Assembly (NCBI GenBank): GCA_051294375.1
Contig: CM119265.1
Coordinates: 403,305 to 467,304, forward strand
Length of the DNA: 64,000 bases
Origin: Paraspadella gotoi
Lineage: Eukaryota > Chaetognatha
Direction of reading: 5' to 3'
Every line of letters starts with the position of its first letter. The stretch's first letter is position 1. The notes below the pieces were generated by a model, which was not told the origin of the DNA, searched no databases, and saw only the letters and a list, made by a program, of their open reading frames with translations. The translations under genes were made by a program, and so were the position numbers. Of the stretch, positions 9,386 to 20,476 are shown piece by piece.

Positions 9386-10500
9386 GTTTCCCTCCTTCTT
9401 CTTCTGTGTCTCGTCAAAACGGGAACAACCTGGCTCGCCCAGGGACAACGGGTCACTCCCAAATTTCACATGCTTTGGAGCAAAGAGTTACAACAAGCTT
9501 CGCTTTTCCTTTGTTTTTTGACGCTTGCTGGTTTCGTCGCCTGTTGTTGTTGTTGTTCGACGACTTGCGAGGGCGCTGATCGACCGCGTTGATGGCGTCG
9601 TNNNNNNNNNNGTCGGAGTCGAACTGATCTCGACGACCTTTTTCGATTGCGTTTACTAGAGAAGTCGTTTGGCGGAGCTTCAAATTGCCTTCGACGTCGT
9701 AATGATGATCGGCTAATTTGCATAATTCTTTAGCTGAGATGCTATCCGCTTTCTCCTCTAGTTGTCGTCGTATATCCGTTGGCAGCTCGCGGAGTATTTT
9801 TTCCTTACGTATGTCGTCGACGCTGACGTTGCGCGTTTTTTCCTCNNNNNNNNNNAACATCTTCGATGGTTTAGCGCTGTCGAGGTTTAAAGCGTCGAGA
9901 AGATTGGCGGCTTGCTGCCGCCTCGTGAGGCCGTATTCACTCCTCAGGTAACTGACGAATTGCTCCCAAGCTGCTTCAGACGGTTCTCCAAATAGGTATT
10001 GATTAATCCTTGGATCTACATTTATACCTATTTTAGATTCAAGATGTGCGAATTTAGTCCTTGGATTCGTGATTCCCGCGCGGACGTAAGCAGCCTCGAT
10101 TCTCTTTATCCATACTTCGATATTATTTTGATCGAAGTCCGGAAGCTCCGGTTTCCGGCTTGAAACGCGTTCCAATGCGCGCGTGGCGGCGGCGAGGGCG
10201 GCGCGGAGTTCGTCATTCTCGTCGCGTAGGACTTCTTGCCTTCGGCTGTCAGATTTGGAACTGGTGGTCGGTCCTCCAGTCGCCAGACGGCGTCGTTCTC
10301 GTTCGCGTTGCCTCGTAGTGAACGTGAAGGTCCGGCTCGGGCGTCGAAAAAACGCCGGCGAGATGGAGCGCAGAAACTGTTGCCCTCGGCCAAACCGAAT
10401 GGGACTTGGAGTCTTAATCTCTTCGTTCCGACGATCCTCTGCCGCGGCGCTCGCGTTGAGTCTTGAGCGTAGACGCGAGTTCTAAATCGTATCCGCTCAT
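9362..10500 (-). pseudogene. gag: Gag, element 1 (frame broken by small indels)
   Basis: Clear homologue of the element A Gag. The probable start ATG is at 10500 (MSGYD). The N-terminal part drifts between frames. The capsid is open from about 10175 to 9470 (RKPELPDFD, WIKRIEAAYVRAG, TKFAHLESKIG, LRELPTDIRRQLEEKAD). One extra base in the knuckle (near 9470) shifts C-x2-H...C out of frame, and the original frame resumes to the stop near 9362. The G GGA AAC heptamer is at 9386-9392. Two 10-N runs keep the frame. Whether the indels are real decay or read errors cannot be told from one copy. Confidence 0.78.
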
Positions 10501-10687
10501 CGAGGTCTTTTTCTCCGTCGAATCCGTTTAGAAGTGGGAGAAAAAGGGAAAAAAACGTGTTGAGAAGATTGGGAGACTACTCACTTAATCCCGAAATTTC
10601 CAAACCCAATCTCACCTCAGAGAAGGTATTTTCCGCTGGCGTTACTCCCCTTCGTTCGTTGGAATTGTTCTCAGTCGTTCTCACCAT
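10501..10687 (-). other. 5' leader and PBS, element 1
   Basis: PBS at 10674-10686, sense TGGTGAGAACGAC, 1 nt from the LTR. The sense CTGAGGTGAG donor-like motif is at 10611-10620, followed by the conserved ATTGGG...AATTTCGGGATTAAG block found in the leaders of elements 2, 3 and the fragment at 23835. Confidence 0.65.
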
Positions 10688-11443
10688 TGTGGCGGGTTAT
10701 ATAGTTGAGCCACACTTGACGAAGGACCGCCCTAGCGTTAGTGTCACAACTCTAAGACATTAGCGCGATAAATATGGATGATAGGCTTGGCTCAGGGAAT
10801 TCTGTGGCCGCTATATAATTATATCAGGTTTATTCGTGACGGAGAGTAGATCAAGATGGCTGTCGTTAGATCTTCGAATTAGGCACATTAAAGACGGTTC
10901 TTATAGCAGTTGAAATAACGGAGTAATGAAGATTCGAGATTTAAGATCTTTGAGACTACTCGGTTTTTAACTTTTTTAATTCAGCGATCGAATTCTTTAG
11001 ATTAGCAGATTAATTCTTTAGCATTAATTCGATTGAATTGTTTTTTCTCATGTTTTAATTGTAGCTATTACATTTTGTGAGAGATAATAAAAAAACAAGA
11101 GTATCAATAGTTATTTCATGTTATATTTGTCATGAAACATAAAAACCGAACAAATGATTTCAGTTAGAAAACAATTCTCAGAGGTAAACAATGCATTGCT
11201 AGCAGAGCGGCGAAATGATTGGTAGCCCTCTGACAGGGGAAACAACTAGTTTTGTAGGAAACAAATGATCAACGAATATCTGTTTCTAAATGCCTTTTAG
11301 GTCTCGAATTCGAATCAATTGATTTCAGAAGCCAGTTTTAGCGCTGCGGCTAATCGCTGTTCTTCGATCTTCGATACCAGCGGATCGAAAATCCTCATCG
11401 GGGCGATCTATTTATTAAATAGTAGGTCGATCGAAGATCTTCA
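10688..11443 (-). repeat. 5' LTR of element 1
   Basis: 756 bp, begins TGTGGCGGG and ends ATCTTCA, then ACCCAAACCCTAACC (telomeric). It aligns along its length with 4213-5068, 11560-12309 and 16076-16824. It contains the hairpin/tRNA-like stretch at about 11328-11402. Confidence 0.85.
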
Positions 11444-11559
11444 ACCCAAACCCTAACCGCTAACCCTAACCCTAACCCTAACCCTAACCGCTAACCCGTC
11501 TACCCTGAACCCTAACCCTAAACCCTAACGCGCTAACCCTAACTCCTAACCCTAAGCCC
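11444..11559. repeat. Telomeric CCCTAA tract between elements 1 and 2
   Basis: 116 bp of noisy CCCTAA units. It begins ACCC and ends GCCC at the two LTR borders. Confidence 0.95.
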
Positions 11560-12309
11560 TGTGCGCGGTTATATAGTTAGCCAGCAGCTTGACGAAGACC
11601 GCTACGCGTTAGTGTTCACAACTCTAAGGACATTAGCGATATAAAAATGATAGCTTGGCGCAGGAATTTGTGGCCTATTGATGTAATATATCAGTTTATT
11701 CGTTGACGGAGAGGTAGATCAAGGATGGCGCGTTTAGATTCTCGAATTAGGCCCACATTAAGACTCGTTTTTAATTAGCAGTTGAATAACGCGAGGTTAA
11801 TTGTTAGTTCGAGATTAAATGCTTGAGACTACTCGGGTTTTTTAAACTTTTTAATTCAGCGACCTCGAATTCTCTTAGATTAGCAGATTAATTCTTAGAT
11901 TTATCTGCGAGATTTGATTGGTTTTTCTCATGTTTTAATGTAGCTAATTACATTTGTGAGAGATAATTAAAAACAAGGAGTATCAATAGTTATTCATGTA
12001 TTATTGATGAACATGGGAAAAACCGATATGATTTCAATTAGAAAACAATCTCAGAGGTAAACAATGATTGCTAGCCAGGAGCGGGAAATTGATTGTAGCC
12101 CTCTGAGGGAAACAACTAGTTTTGTAGGAGAACAAATGAATCAACGAATATCTGTTTTAAATGCTTTAGTCGAATTCGAATTCAATTGATTTCAGAAGCC
12201 AGTTTTAGCGCTGGGCTATAATCGCTGGCTTCTCGATCTGTCGATACCAGGATCGATCCTGATCTGGGGCGATCTATATTAAAAATAGTAGGTCGATCGA
12301 AGATCTTCA
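11560..12309 (-). repeat. 3' LTR of element 2
   Basis: 750 bp, TGTGCGCGG...ATCTTCA, followed on the right by the PPT complement TCCCCCTTCTG. At 12195-12270 lies GAAGCCAG...CGCTGGCTTC, an 8-bp-stem hairpin joined to a box B-like GATCGATCC. It could be a worn tRNA-like segment, antisense to the element. Confidence 0.82.
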
Positions 12310-13130
12310 TCCCCCTTCTGATTAAATATATAATACTTATAATTATTTACATTAAAATTTGAAATTTAATAGAATTAAAAATTGTTGTCCGTCCAGTATG
12401 TGGTGATTGCTCGTACAAATATAAATACCCGCTCTCATTTCTTAACATTGGGTTAAAATAGTAGTTTCATTTCGAAATGAAGATAAAATTGACGATGGAT
12501 TTCTAAATTACGAAGGGTAAGAAATCTGTACAAATAAAATTTGTAAAGATTACTGTAGAAATTGGGTTTTCCCAAAATACTTAATATACAAAAAACAACC
12601 AAAATATTATTCTAATAATGCCGTAAGGAGTCGGCCGTCGAAGTCAATCTCTCTCTTTNNNNNNNNNNNNNNNNNNNNNNNNNNNNNNNNNNNNNNNNNN
12701 NNNNNNNNNNNNNNNNNNNNNNNNNNNNNNNNNNNNNNNNNNNNNNNNNNNNNNNNNNAAATACAAAAATACTAAAAAACTTTCTACATTTCCACATCTC
12801 CATACTTCACACTATGCCGGGACTGTCGGTTGCCGGAGCCAATGCCGAGGATGCTGATGGAGGAAGATAACAAAGACTGGCTCCGGTAGCTGATCAAATT
12901 AGCTCCGACGGCGGGATTTTGTCTTTTGTCTTTTTGTTGTTGTTATTGTTTTCGTTTTGATTTCTTTTCAGCATCTCTTTGAGTACAACAGCATAAGTGG
13001 GTCGAGTATAATGTTTGTTGGAGAAATTCTCTGAAGTTGGTTTCGAGAAGCGACACGTTGGCTCAATATTTCTCGCTTCTCGCTTGTTGTTGTTGTTGTT
13101 TTCCTCTTTTTCATCTCTCGGTGGAGTCTC
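12310..13130 (-). other. Post-pol 3' region of element 2, mixed origin
   Basis: Left of the 100-N gap the sequence matches the element 1 post-pol region (5069-5420). Right of the gap, from 12759, it matches the element 3 post-pol region (near 17718-18070). It includes a 25-bp block (12844-12868) repeated exactly, in reverse complement, at 47737-47761 in front of a + strand LTR. No coding frame is supported. Confidence 0.55.
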
Positions 13131-14640
13131 GAATGCTGCTCCACCCTGGTGTCCAATTCAACGATTTGGCCCTCTGCCGCCTTAAGGCTCGTACTCAGAG
13201 CGGCCCGCGAGCAGCAGGTTGGCGACTCCTGGAATGAATCCTATAATTAATTAACCATACCCAGGAGCGTTGAAGCTCCTGATAGTCGGTGTTGGGCGTG
13301 TCCGTCTCTCGAAGTGTCTGGAACGGCGTTCAACGTAGTTGGTCGGACGCCGTTTTTGTCGACGAGGTAATCTCCAAGAATCTCGAGGACTCTGGTCCCG
13401 AGTCAGGCATTTTTTCGTATACTACGAGTCCTTTTTCATCCAGAGCTTTGAAGACTTCTTTCCAGAATCTTCTCCAGGGGCTCCTCCCGGAAGGACGATG
13501 AGTGGCGGACCTAAAATGTTTCGCTAAATAAGTAGTTGACGAACGTCATGGGGGATTCACCACACTGATCTCATCCATCCAAACGCTGGAAAGTCCCTTG
13601 TCCTGTCGTTTTTTTCAAACGCGACAAAGGACCAACGAGGAACTGACATATCAATTCCGAACGGAGTGATTTACAGTCTCGTCTTTGATTTTACATCTTC
13701 TAGGATTTACCGGGATTTGATGTATAAACCTTTGAGCCAAGCTCTATCTTCGAGAAATTAGTCTTGCCCTCCAGTGCGCGCCGATTGAAGTTCCGTAGTA
13801 ACTATCACTGGGCTCGTAACATCCTCGACTCGGGCGTTCTGCGGCGTTGAGGCGACGTAGTCGCACACACAGCGCCAGCCCGCCATCTGGTTGGGAGACA
13901 CGCTGGCAGTGGCGACACCACTCTGACTTGTCCCCTTTTTGGCGATTGCCTGAGTGCCGACCATTTTTTCTAGTTCTGCGTTTTGGCCCACTGCCAACTT
14001 TCTCTGGAGGTCGAGGCGCCTCGCTCTTGATTTGGCAGGGGCGCCCTCGATACGTATTCGAGGGTTACTCCATGCTTTGGCGCTTTTGACGTTCGAAAGA
14101 GGAGTGGACAATGAGGCGGAAACGACTCAAGCAGCTTGTATATTTTCTCCCCTTTTCTGTCTTACGAAATTTCACCATGAGTTGGCTGCTCGCTCGCTGT
14201 CGACGCTGGCTATTGGTCGAATATCCTTTTAGCTATCTAAGAGCGGAGTCCATCTCGGATATTTGCTCTAAATACCTTTTCTGCCATGAAATACACGCCG
14301 CCTAGGCGGATATGGTTGCTTTCACTTCCGCTACACAAACTGGTAGTCAATTTTCGATTCCAAGTGAACAGTCTTTGTTACTGTGCACATAGCAGGTTCG
14401 CATGGGAGTTCCGTTTGGGCTGCTTGCCCAATTCATGAGCGGTTCTGTGGCCATTCTTTTCGCTGCGATCGGAGTAGCGCGGAGATGAATAGATTAGTAG
14501 GGCTCCGCTCGTCAATTAGCACTCTAATTCATTTCCGGCGTCGTCTCGGAATGTAAATAGTAGTTTGGTGGCTCTGTCGACAGCGCTGCGTCGCGACATA
14601 GAGAGCTCCGTCAACCGGCTTCGGCTGGTGGCGAGCTCTC
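13131..14640 (-). pseudogene. pol: Pol remnant (start of RNase H, RT, protease), element 2
   Basis: Starts at a junction near 13131, where post-pol sequence is joined directly to the RT/RNase H border (the segment equal to about 7945 in element 1). From there it runs through RT and protease in the element 1 order, with a frameshift every few dozen bases. The RT core is recognisable on the DNA level (13340-13750 equals 8150-8530). There is no frame longer than about 120 residues and it cannot be functional as written. Confidence 0.7.
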
Positions 14641-14649
14641 GCTCACGTG

Positions 14650-15878
14650 GTTAAAGTGTTCACGGTTAGGGGACGCGTTCACCTTGCGTCGTACCCCCTT
14701 CCGCTTCCCTCCTTCTTCTTCTGCTGTTCTCGTCAAAAACGGGAACAACCTGGCTCGCAGGACTAGCGTCCTCTCAAATTTCACATGCGTGGAGCAAAGG
14801 AGTAAGAACAAGTTCGCTATTTTCCTTTTTTTTTTTGACGCTTGCCTGATTTCGTCGCCTGTTGTTTGTTGATTGTCGACGACTTGCGAGGGCGCTGATC
14901 GACTCGTTGATGCGTCGCTTCGCTCTATGAGTCGGAGGTTCGAACTTGATCTCGACGACCTTTTTCGATTCGCGTTTACTAGAGGAAGTCGTTTGGCGGA
15001 GCTTCAAATTGCCTTCGACGTCCGTAATGCATGATCGGCTAACTTTGCATAATTCTTTAAGCTTTGAGTGCTATCCGCTTTCTCCTCAGTTGTCGTCGTA
15101 TATCCGTTGGCAACTCGCGGAGTCATTTTTTCTTACGTATTCGTCGTCGACGCTGACGTTGCGCGTTTTTTCCTCGAGCTGTGCTAACACTCTTCGATGG
15201 TTTACGCCGCTGTCCGAGTTTTTAAAGCGTCGAGAAGAATTGGCGCTGCTGCCGCCTCGTGAGCGCCGTATTCAACTCCTCAGGTAACTGACGAATTGCT
15301 CCCAAGCTGCTTCAGACGGGCATTTTTCTTTCCCCCCAAAAAAAAAAAATTTAGGTTATTGATTAATCCTTGGCACTCTACATTTATACCTATTTTAGAT
15401 TCAAGATGGGTGCGAATAGTCCTGGATTCGTTGGATTCCCGCGCAAGGACGTAAGCAGCCTCGATTCTCTTTATATCCATTACTTCGATATTATTTTGGA
15501 TCGATAGTCCGGAAGCTCCGGTTTCCGGCCTTAAACGCGTTCTCAATGCGCGCGTGCGCGGCCGGCCTGAGGCGGCCGAGTTCGTCATCTCGTCGCGTAG
15601 ACTTCTGGCCTTCGCTGTCAGATTGCGAACTGGCTCTTGGTCGCGCCTCCATGTCGCCATGACGGGCGTCGTTCTCGTTCGCGTTGCTCGTAGTGAACGT
15701 GAAGCGTCGCGCTCGGCTCTCGATAAAACGCCGGCGAGATTGAGCGAGAAACGTTGCCTCGGCCAAAAACGCAATGGGACTTGGAGTCGAAATTTTCTTC
15801 GTTCGACGAGGCCTCTGCCGCGGCGTGCGTTGAGCCTGAGCGGAGGACGCTGATTCTTTAAACTCTCGGATCGCTCAT
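14650..15878 (-). pseudogene. gag: Gag remnant, element 2
   Basis: DNA-level match to gag of element 1 with many indels, including a 30-bp T/C/A-rich interruption at about 15320-15350. The slippery site reads GGGAAGC (14703-14709) instead of GGGAAAC. A start-like ATG is at 15878. The leader that follows (15879-16075) has TTCACCTCAG at 15998-16007 (donor-like on the sense strand) and a PBS TGGTGAGAACGAC at 16060-16072. Confidence 0.7.
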
Positions 15879-16075
15879 CGAGGTCTTTGTCTCCGTTCGA
15901 ATCCGTTTAGAAGTGGGAAGAAAAAGGGAAAAAAATGTGTTGAGAAAGATTGGGGAAGGACTACCTCATCTTTAATTCTCCGAAACTTCCACACCAATTC
16001 ACCTCAGAGAGTATTTTTCCGCTGGCGTTCGTCCCCTTCGTTCGTTGGAATTGTCTCAGGTCGTTCTCACCATGG

Positions 16076-16824
16076 TGTGGCGTTATATCAGTTTGAGGCC
16101 ACAGCTTGACGCAGCACCGCTACGCGTTAGTGCTCACCACTCTTAAGACGATTAGCGGATAATTAATGATGATAAGCTTTGGCGCAGGAATTTGTTTGGC
16201 GCTATGGGATGAATATATCAGGTTTATGTCGTACGGAGAGATAAGATCAAGATGGTCCCGTCTTAGATCGTCGAATTAGGCACATTAAGACGGTTTTATA
16301 TTAGCAGTTGAAATAACGGACTGGTTAATGTTATTCGAGATTAAGATCTGAGACTACCGGGGTTTTTAAACTTTTGTAATTCAGCGATCGAATTCTCTTT
16401 GATTAGCAGATTAATCTCTAGATTATTCGATTTGATTAGTTTTTTCTCATTTTTAATGTAAGCTATTACATTTTGTGAAGATAATAAAACAAGAGTATCC
16501 AATAGTTATTCACTGTATTATTGATGACATAAAAACCGAACTGAATTTAGTTAGAAAACAAATCTCAGAGCGTAAACAATTGATGCCTAGCCAGAGCGGG
16601 AAAATGATTGGTTAGCCCTCTGAGCGAAACAACTAGTTGTTAGAAGACCAAACTGACTCAACGAATATCTGTTTTAAATGCTTTAGTCGAATTCGAGGTT
16701 CAATTGATTTCAGAAGCCAGTTTAGCGCTGGGCTATATCGCTGGCTTCCGATCTTCGATTACCAGATCGAATCCTGATCGGGCGATCTATTTATTAAATA
16801 GTTTTAGTCGATCGAAGATCTTCA
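16076..16824 (-). repeat. 5' LTR of element 2
   Basis: 749 bp, TGTGGCG...ATCTTCA, followed by ACCTAACCCTAA. The hairpin/tRNA-like stretch is at 16712-16782, with a box B-like GATCGAATCC. Confidence 0.85.
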
Positions 16825-16939
16825 ACCTAACCCTAACCCTAACCCTAACCCATAACCCTAACCCACTAACCCTAACCCTACCTAACCCTAACCCTAACAC
16901 CTAACCCTAACCCCTAACCCTAACCCTAACCCTAAACCC
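16825..16939. repeat. Telomeric CCCTAA tract between elements 2 and 3
   Basis: 115 bp of CCCTAA units, ending AAACCC before the TGTTGCC of the next LTR. Confidence 0.95.
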
Positions 16940-17590
16940 TGTTGCCCTGACACAGAGGCCAGCCACAGCGTGACGGAGGGAGTCGACAACCAGGAGGGTC
17001 ACGTGACTAAGTGGCGTTATTGATGACACGGAAGAGAAGTTGATGACCGCCAATGCAGGGAAAAACTGTGCCCGATGATAAAATTTTTTGTTTTTTACAT
17101 TCGAAGTATTAATTAGATTGAGAGAGATAATAATATTAAACGAGAAGTAACTTTCATTTGAAGGTTAAAACTTTTAATGTCATTCGAATCTGTTTTGTTT
17201 TCATCTTACTTTAATTATTTATTACATTAGATGAGATTAAGTAAAAACGAGTTTGAGCGTACATTAAAATAACATTATGTATTCAATGAGTAAAAAGCGA
17301 TACAAGACTGAATGTTTTCAGTTTAACAGATTCAAAAGTTAACTGTCTAGAAACAAAATACAAAAAGAGAGGACATCTTGTTTTAAGATGATTAACGCAG
17401 ATTAAAAACAAAAGGCTTCGTCTTGGTTTTAAAGTCTATGTAGTTGAATTTGAGAATCAGGAATTGATAGCCGCCTGGATGGCTGAGGACCTTAAGTCGA
17501 AGCGTCCCAGATATCAGATCCCGGGTCTCGATCCCGGACGGAGGTGGTTAATTGTTAATTTGATTAGATCCGATCTGTAAGGCTACTACA
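16940..17590 (-). repeat. 3' LTR of element 3
   Basis: 651 bp, begins TGTTGCCCTGACACAG and ends GGCTACTACA. The PPT (sense CGACAGGGGGGGA, 17591-17603) adjoins it. The interior shares TACATTCGAAGTA...TTAGATTGAGA with the 5' LTR at 23280. Confidence 0.8.
17470..17543 (+). other. tRNA-like segment in 3' LTR of element 3
   Basis: + strand, box A-like TGGATGGCTGAGGACC and box B-like GGGTCTCGATCCC, with the AAGCGTCCCAGA core also seen at 2670 and 42795 (- strand). It is antisense to the element. Stems are imperfect, so it is a tRNA-derived module and not a tRNA gene. Confidence 0.5.
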
Positions 17591-18172
17591 TCCCCCCCTG
17601 TCGATATTTATACTTAATAATAAATAATCGCAACACATATTTACAAAATAAACTGTACAATGTCCACAATCAATTACTGACCTTACGAAAAAAAATTGAA
17701 AAATTCAAAGATAATATCAAAATACAAAAATACTAAAAAAACTCTACATTCAATCGGGTCCATCTTACCTCATGGACTGAACGAGATTGCGAGCCAAATC
17801 GAGATTCGACCTGAACTGTAGCCGCAAAAATAATCAAAAGATGCATCCAGGAAAATACTCTAACGATATGTAATGTACTTAAATGTTCTTTAACTGTTTT
17901 CGTTGACTTTCTTCAGCATCCTTCGCTAGTACACAGCTAAGTGGGCGGTAATGTGTTGCGGAGCATCTGCCGAAGTGGATCTGATGGAAGGCAGACTAAC
18001 AAGTTGGCTCAGATGAAATTTTCTCGCTTCTCGCTTGTGTTGCTTGTGTTTTCCTCTTTTCACTCTCTCGGTCTGGAGTCTGCTTCACGTGGAGGCCGGG
18101 AAGGAATGTTGAAGCGGGAGGAAAAATATGAAAGAAGAAAGCTAGGTGGGGTCGGGGGAGAGGTGGGGTTGA
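17591..18172 (-). other. PPT and post-pol 3' region of element 3
   Basis: AT-rich near the PPT, more mixed nearer pol. The same type of sequence is found at 12759-13130. No convincing coding frame. Confidence 0.5.
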
Positions 18173-19597
18173 TTAGGGGGAGGTGAGCGGAGGCAGCTGA
18201 GAGGAGGAGGAGGAGACGGGGGGGAAGAGAGGATCGGCGACGCTGCGCGGTTGTTTCTCGATCGTGGTCTTGACGGTCGCTGCTGGTTGCCTTGTCCCTA
18301 ATTCCTGCTCGACGGCCAGGCGCTCGGTTCTTGTTGTGGTTCTGGATAGTCGACTTGGTTCGTCCTCGTCACAATCCCACGCCGGTTGTGACGCGCGCAA
18401 CTGTTCACCCGTTTTCGCGGCGCGACGCTAGGTATCTCGATTGTCATGTTTATTCCCTGTTTCGATGAATTACCGCGGTAGGCCCCTTCATAAGGATGGG
18501 ACGTAGCGGCGGTGGACCGCCTGCTACGCCTGATGAACGACGAATTTGGCGGAGTCACACGATGTTTGGCGGGGTGATGGTGATCCGTTGGGGTTGTGGT
18601 CGATGAAGCTGATGTTTGCGTGGTTTGTAGTCTGCTCTTACCTAACGACGCCGAGATTGGCCGTAGCTTGTTTCGCCTCTTTGTGATTCATTTCAATGAC
18701 CACTGTTTGCCGCGCCGCCAAGGATGCGCCGGAGGGACGCCGGACCGCCAATGTTTTACCTTGAAGACTTAGTNNNNNNNNNNNNNNNNNNNNNNNNNGT
18801 TCAGCTGACGATGCGCCTACGTCCTCTTTGACGGTCGTCCTAATTGCCAATAGCGTCATTGGCAACTTCCAGAACCATTTCTCCTTGTCGTTGTTGGCTA
18901 AAGCGATCAACGACTCCTTCAGTCTCCTATGAAACCTCTCGACGAGGCCGTTGGCCTGGGGGTGATATGCAGTCGTTGTCTGACATTTGATCCCCCATGT
19001 TTTAGTCAGTTGTTTCCAGAGATTCGATGTGAACTGACTGCCTCTGTCGGTTGTGATGATTGATGGCGTTCCAAAGGTCGATATCCAATTTAAACTAAAC
19101 GCGTCGATAATCGTTGGAGTTAATGTGTTTTCAATTGGAATCGCTGCTGGCCATCTAGTGAATCTGTCCACTATTGTTAATAAGTAGGAATAGCCGTTTG
19201 ATCTGGGCATTTTGACCAGATCGATGTTTAGATGTTGGAAACGACGGTTTGGTACTCTGAACTCTCCAATTTCTGGTACTACATGTTTTGAGATTTTCGC
19301 TCGCTGGCAATCGAGACAATTTCTGGCCCAGTTAGAAACATCCTGCTTCATGCTGTTCCATACGAATTTGCTCGCTATGGCCTTTCTGGTCGCCTCTACT
19401 CCTGGGTGGCCCAGGCCATGGATAGCGTCAAAAACCTTTCGTCTCCAAGCTACTGGCACAAACGGTCTAGCAGGGCCGTTCGAAATATCCGCCAATAAGT
19501 CATGATCGCCGATTCTAATTTTTCGAAAATTTAGTCCAGATCGAGCGTCTTCTGCGATGCGTTGGAAGTCGGCGTCTAGCGCCTGATCGCGAGCCAT
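18173..19597 (-). CDS. pol: Pol: integrase, element 3
   Basis: From 19597 a long frame gives ISNGPARPFVPVAWRRK, the HHCC finger (H-x3-H in HGLGHPG, then CLDC), the first Asp in LNIDLV, the second in TTDRGSQF and the Glu in NGLVERFHRR, then LLAIRTTVKEDVGAS. After the 25-N run 18774-18798 the frame is lost. The GPY/F region (YEGAYRG..., 18400-18560) is present in other frames with a substitution at the GPY motif. Pol of this copy is therefore probably inactive as written, unless the indels are read errors. Confidence 0.82.
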
Positions 19598-19613
19598 TTG
19601 CTCAAAATTGATC

Positions 19614-20423
19614 TCAAAATCTGTCAGAGAGGCTATTACTGCACCTAGATCTTCCAGTCGATTTGGCCTTCAATCGTCGTTCAAAGCTTTTCTTTGCCGT
19701 TTCCAGAGCCTTCCGAAGGCTGTCCAAGTTTACTGAGCTTATTTTCGCGGTAGCTGTCGTTTGGCTGTCTTGCATGGCCGGGCGATTTTCCGAGGCCGAA
19801 TTTGGCGGCGGAAACGGGTCGGTAGCTGTCTCTTGGCTGTCGCGAGTAGCTGAGTGAGTCTTGGCTGTCGAATTTGGTGGCGCGATCGAATTGGGAGGTG
19901 TCTTTTGGCCGACGATGCTTGCTATTTCGCTCGAATCGCTCTCTGCGCTCGCGGTAGCTGCTGTTTGGCTGCGTTGCGTGGCTGAGGCTTCTTTTTTGGC
20001 GTTTTCTGATGCGTTTTTGTCGGCGAGGATTTTCTGCGCTGTCGGGAGAGTGGCGTTTGGCCGGGAAAGCGCATCCGCTACGACATTCGCCTTTCCTTTC
20101 AAGTAACGTACGTCAGTTGTAAATTCTGCGATAGCGGATAATTGGTAAGATTGTCTTACTGTTTGAGGCTCAGTTTTCTTCCTTATAGCGGACACTAGGC
20201 TTTGATGGTCTGTATACAACGTGAAGGCCCTGCCTTCTACCCAGTGGCGGAAGTGCCTTACCGCTCGAAAGGCGCCAAAAAGCTCACGGTCAAACGGAGG
20301 CCATAGCTTTTGGTTTTTTGCAAGCTTTGCAGAGAAAAAGGCCAAAGGCTCCCAGCCCTTTGGCCCTCGCTGTTCCAAGACCGCTCCGACTGCGTGATCG
20401 GACGCGTCGGTGGTGATGCACAA
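19614..20423 (-). CDS. pol: Pol: RNase H and linker, element 3
   Basis: Open frame with CITTDASDHAVGAVLEQRG, FDRELFGAFRAVRHF, FTLYTDHQSL and NVVADALSRPN, a complete gypsy-type RNase H. It is followed by a 100-residue linker with imperfect repeats of a PPNS...SATRDSQ.TAT type, not seen in element 1 or C at this length. It is separated from the integrase frame by a small indel near 19605-19670 and from RT by another near 20440-20530. Confidence 0.8.
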   Translation of the reverse strand: MCITTDASDHAVGAVLEQRGPKGWEPLAFFSAKLAKNQKLWPPFDRELFGAFRAVRHFRHWVEGRAFTLYTDHQSLVSAIRKKTEPQTVRQSYQLSAIAEFTTDVRYLKGKANVVADALSRPNATLPTAQKILADKNASENAKKEASATQRSQTAATASAESDSSEIASIVGQKTPPNSIAPPNSTAKTHSATRDSQETATDPFPPPNSASENRPAMQDSQTTATAKISSVNLDSLRKALETAKKSFERRLKAKSTGRSRCSNSLSDRF

Positions 20424-20476
20424 CTGTGCGCCCGTGCGTGGATGGTGAAGGAGTGCAGCTGTGATCAGGCCTTCCT

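Larger units (their letters stand above)
4213..11443 (-). mobile_element. Element 1: full-length Ty3/gypsy (CsRn1/Kabuki-type) LTR retrotransposon
   Basis: A 7.2-kb element with both LTRs (4213-5068 and 10688-11443), PPT, pol, gag, leader and PBS in the proper order on the - strand, flanked on both sides by CCCTAA repeats. Coding parts are interrupted by N runs and a few indels. The 10- and 15-base N runs fit the expected length exactly when compared with element A or C; the long ones do not. The LTR family differs from that of A, 3 and C but is shared with element 2. Confidence 0.88.
11560..16824 (-). mobile_element. Element 2: internally deleted LTR retrotransposon, same LTR family as element 1
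   Basis: Both LTRs are present (11560-12309 and 16076-16824) with telomeric repeats outside. The interior is only about 3.8 kb: a post-pol region, a remnant of RNase H/RT, the protease region, gag and leader. Integrase and most of RNase H are missing. A 100-N gap lies at 12659-12758. Indel density in the coding remnants is very high. Confidence 0.82.
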
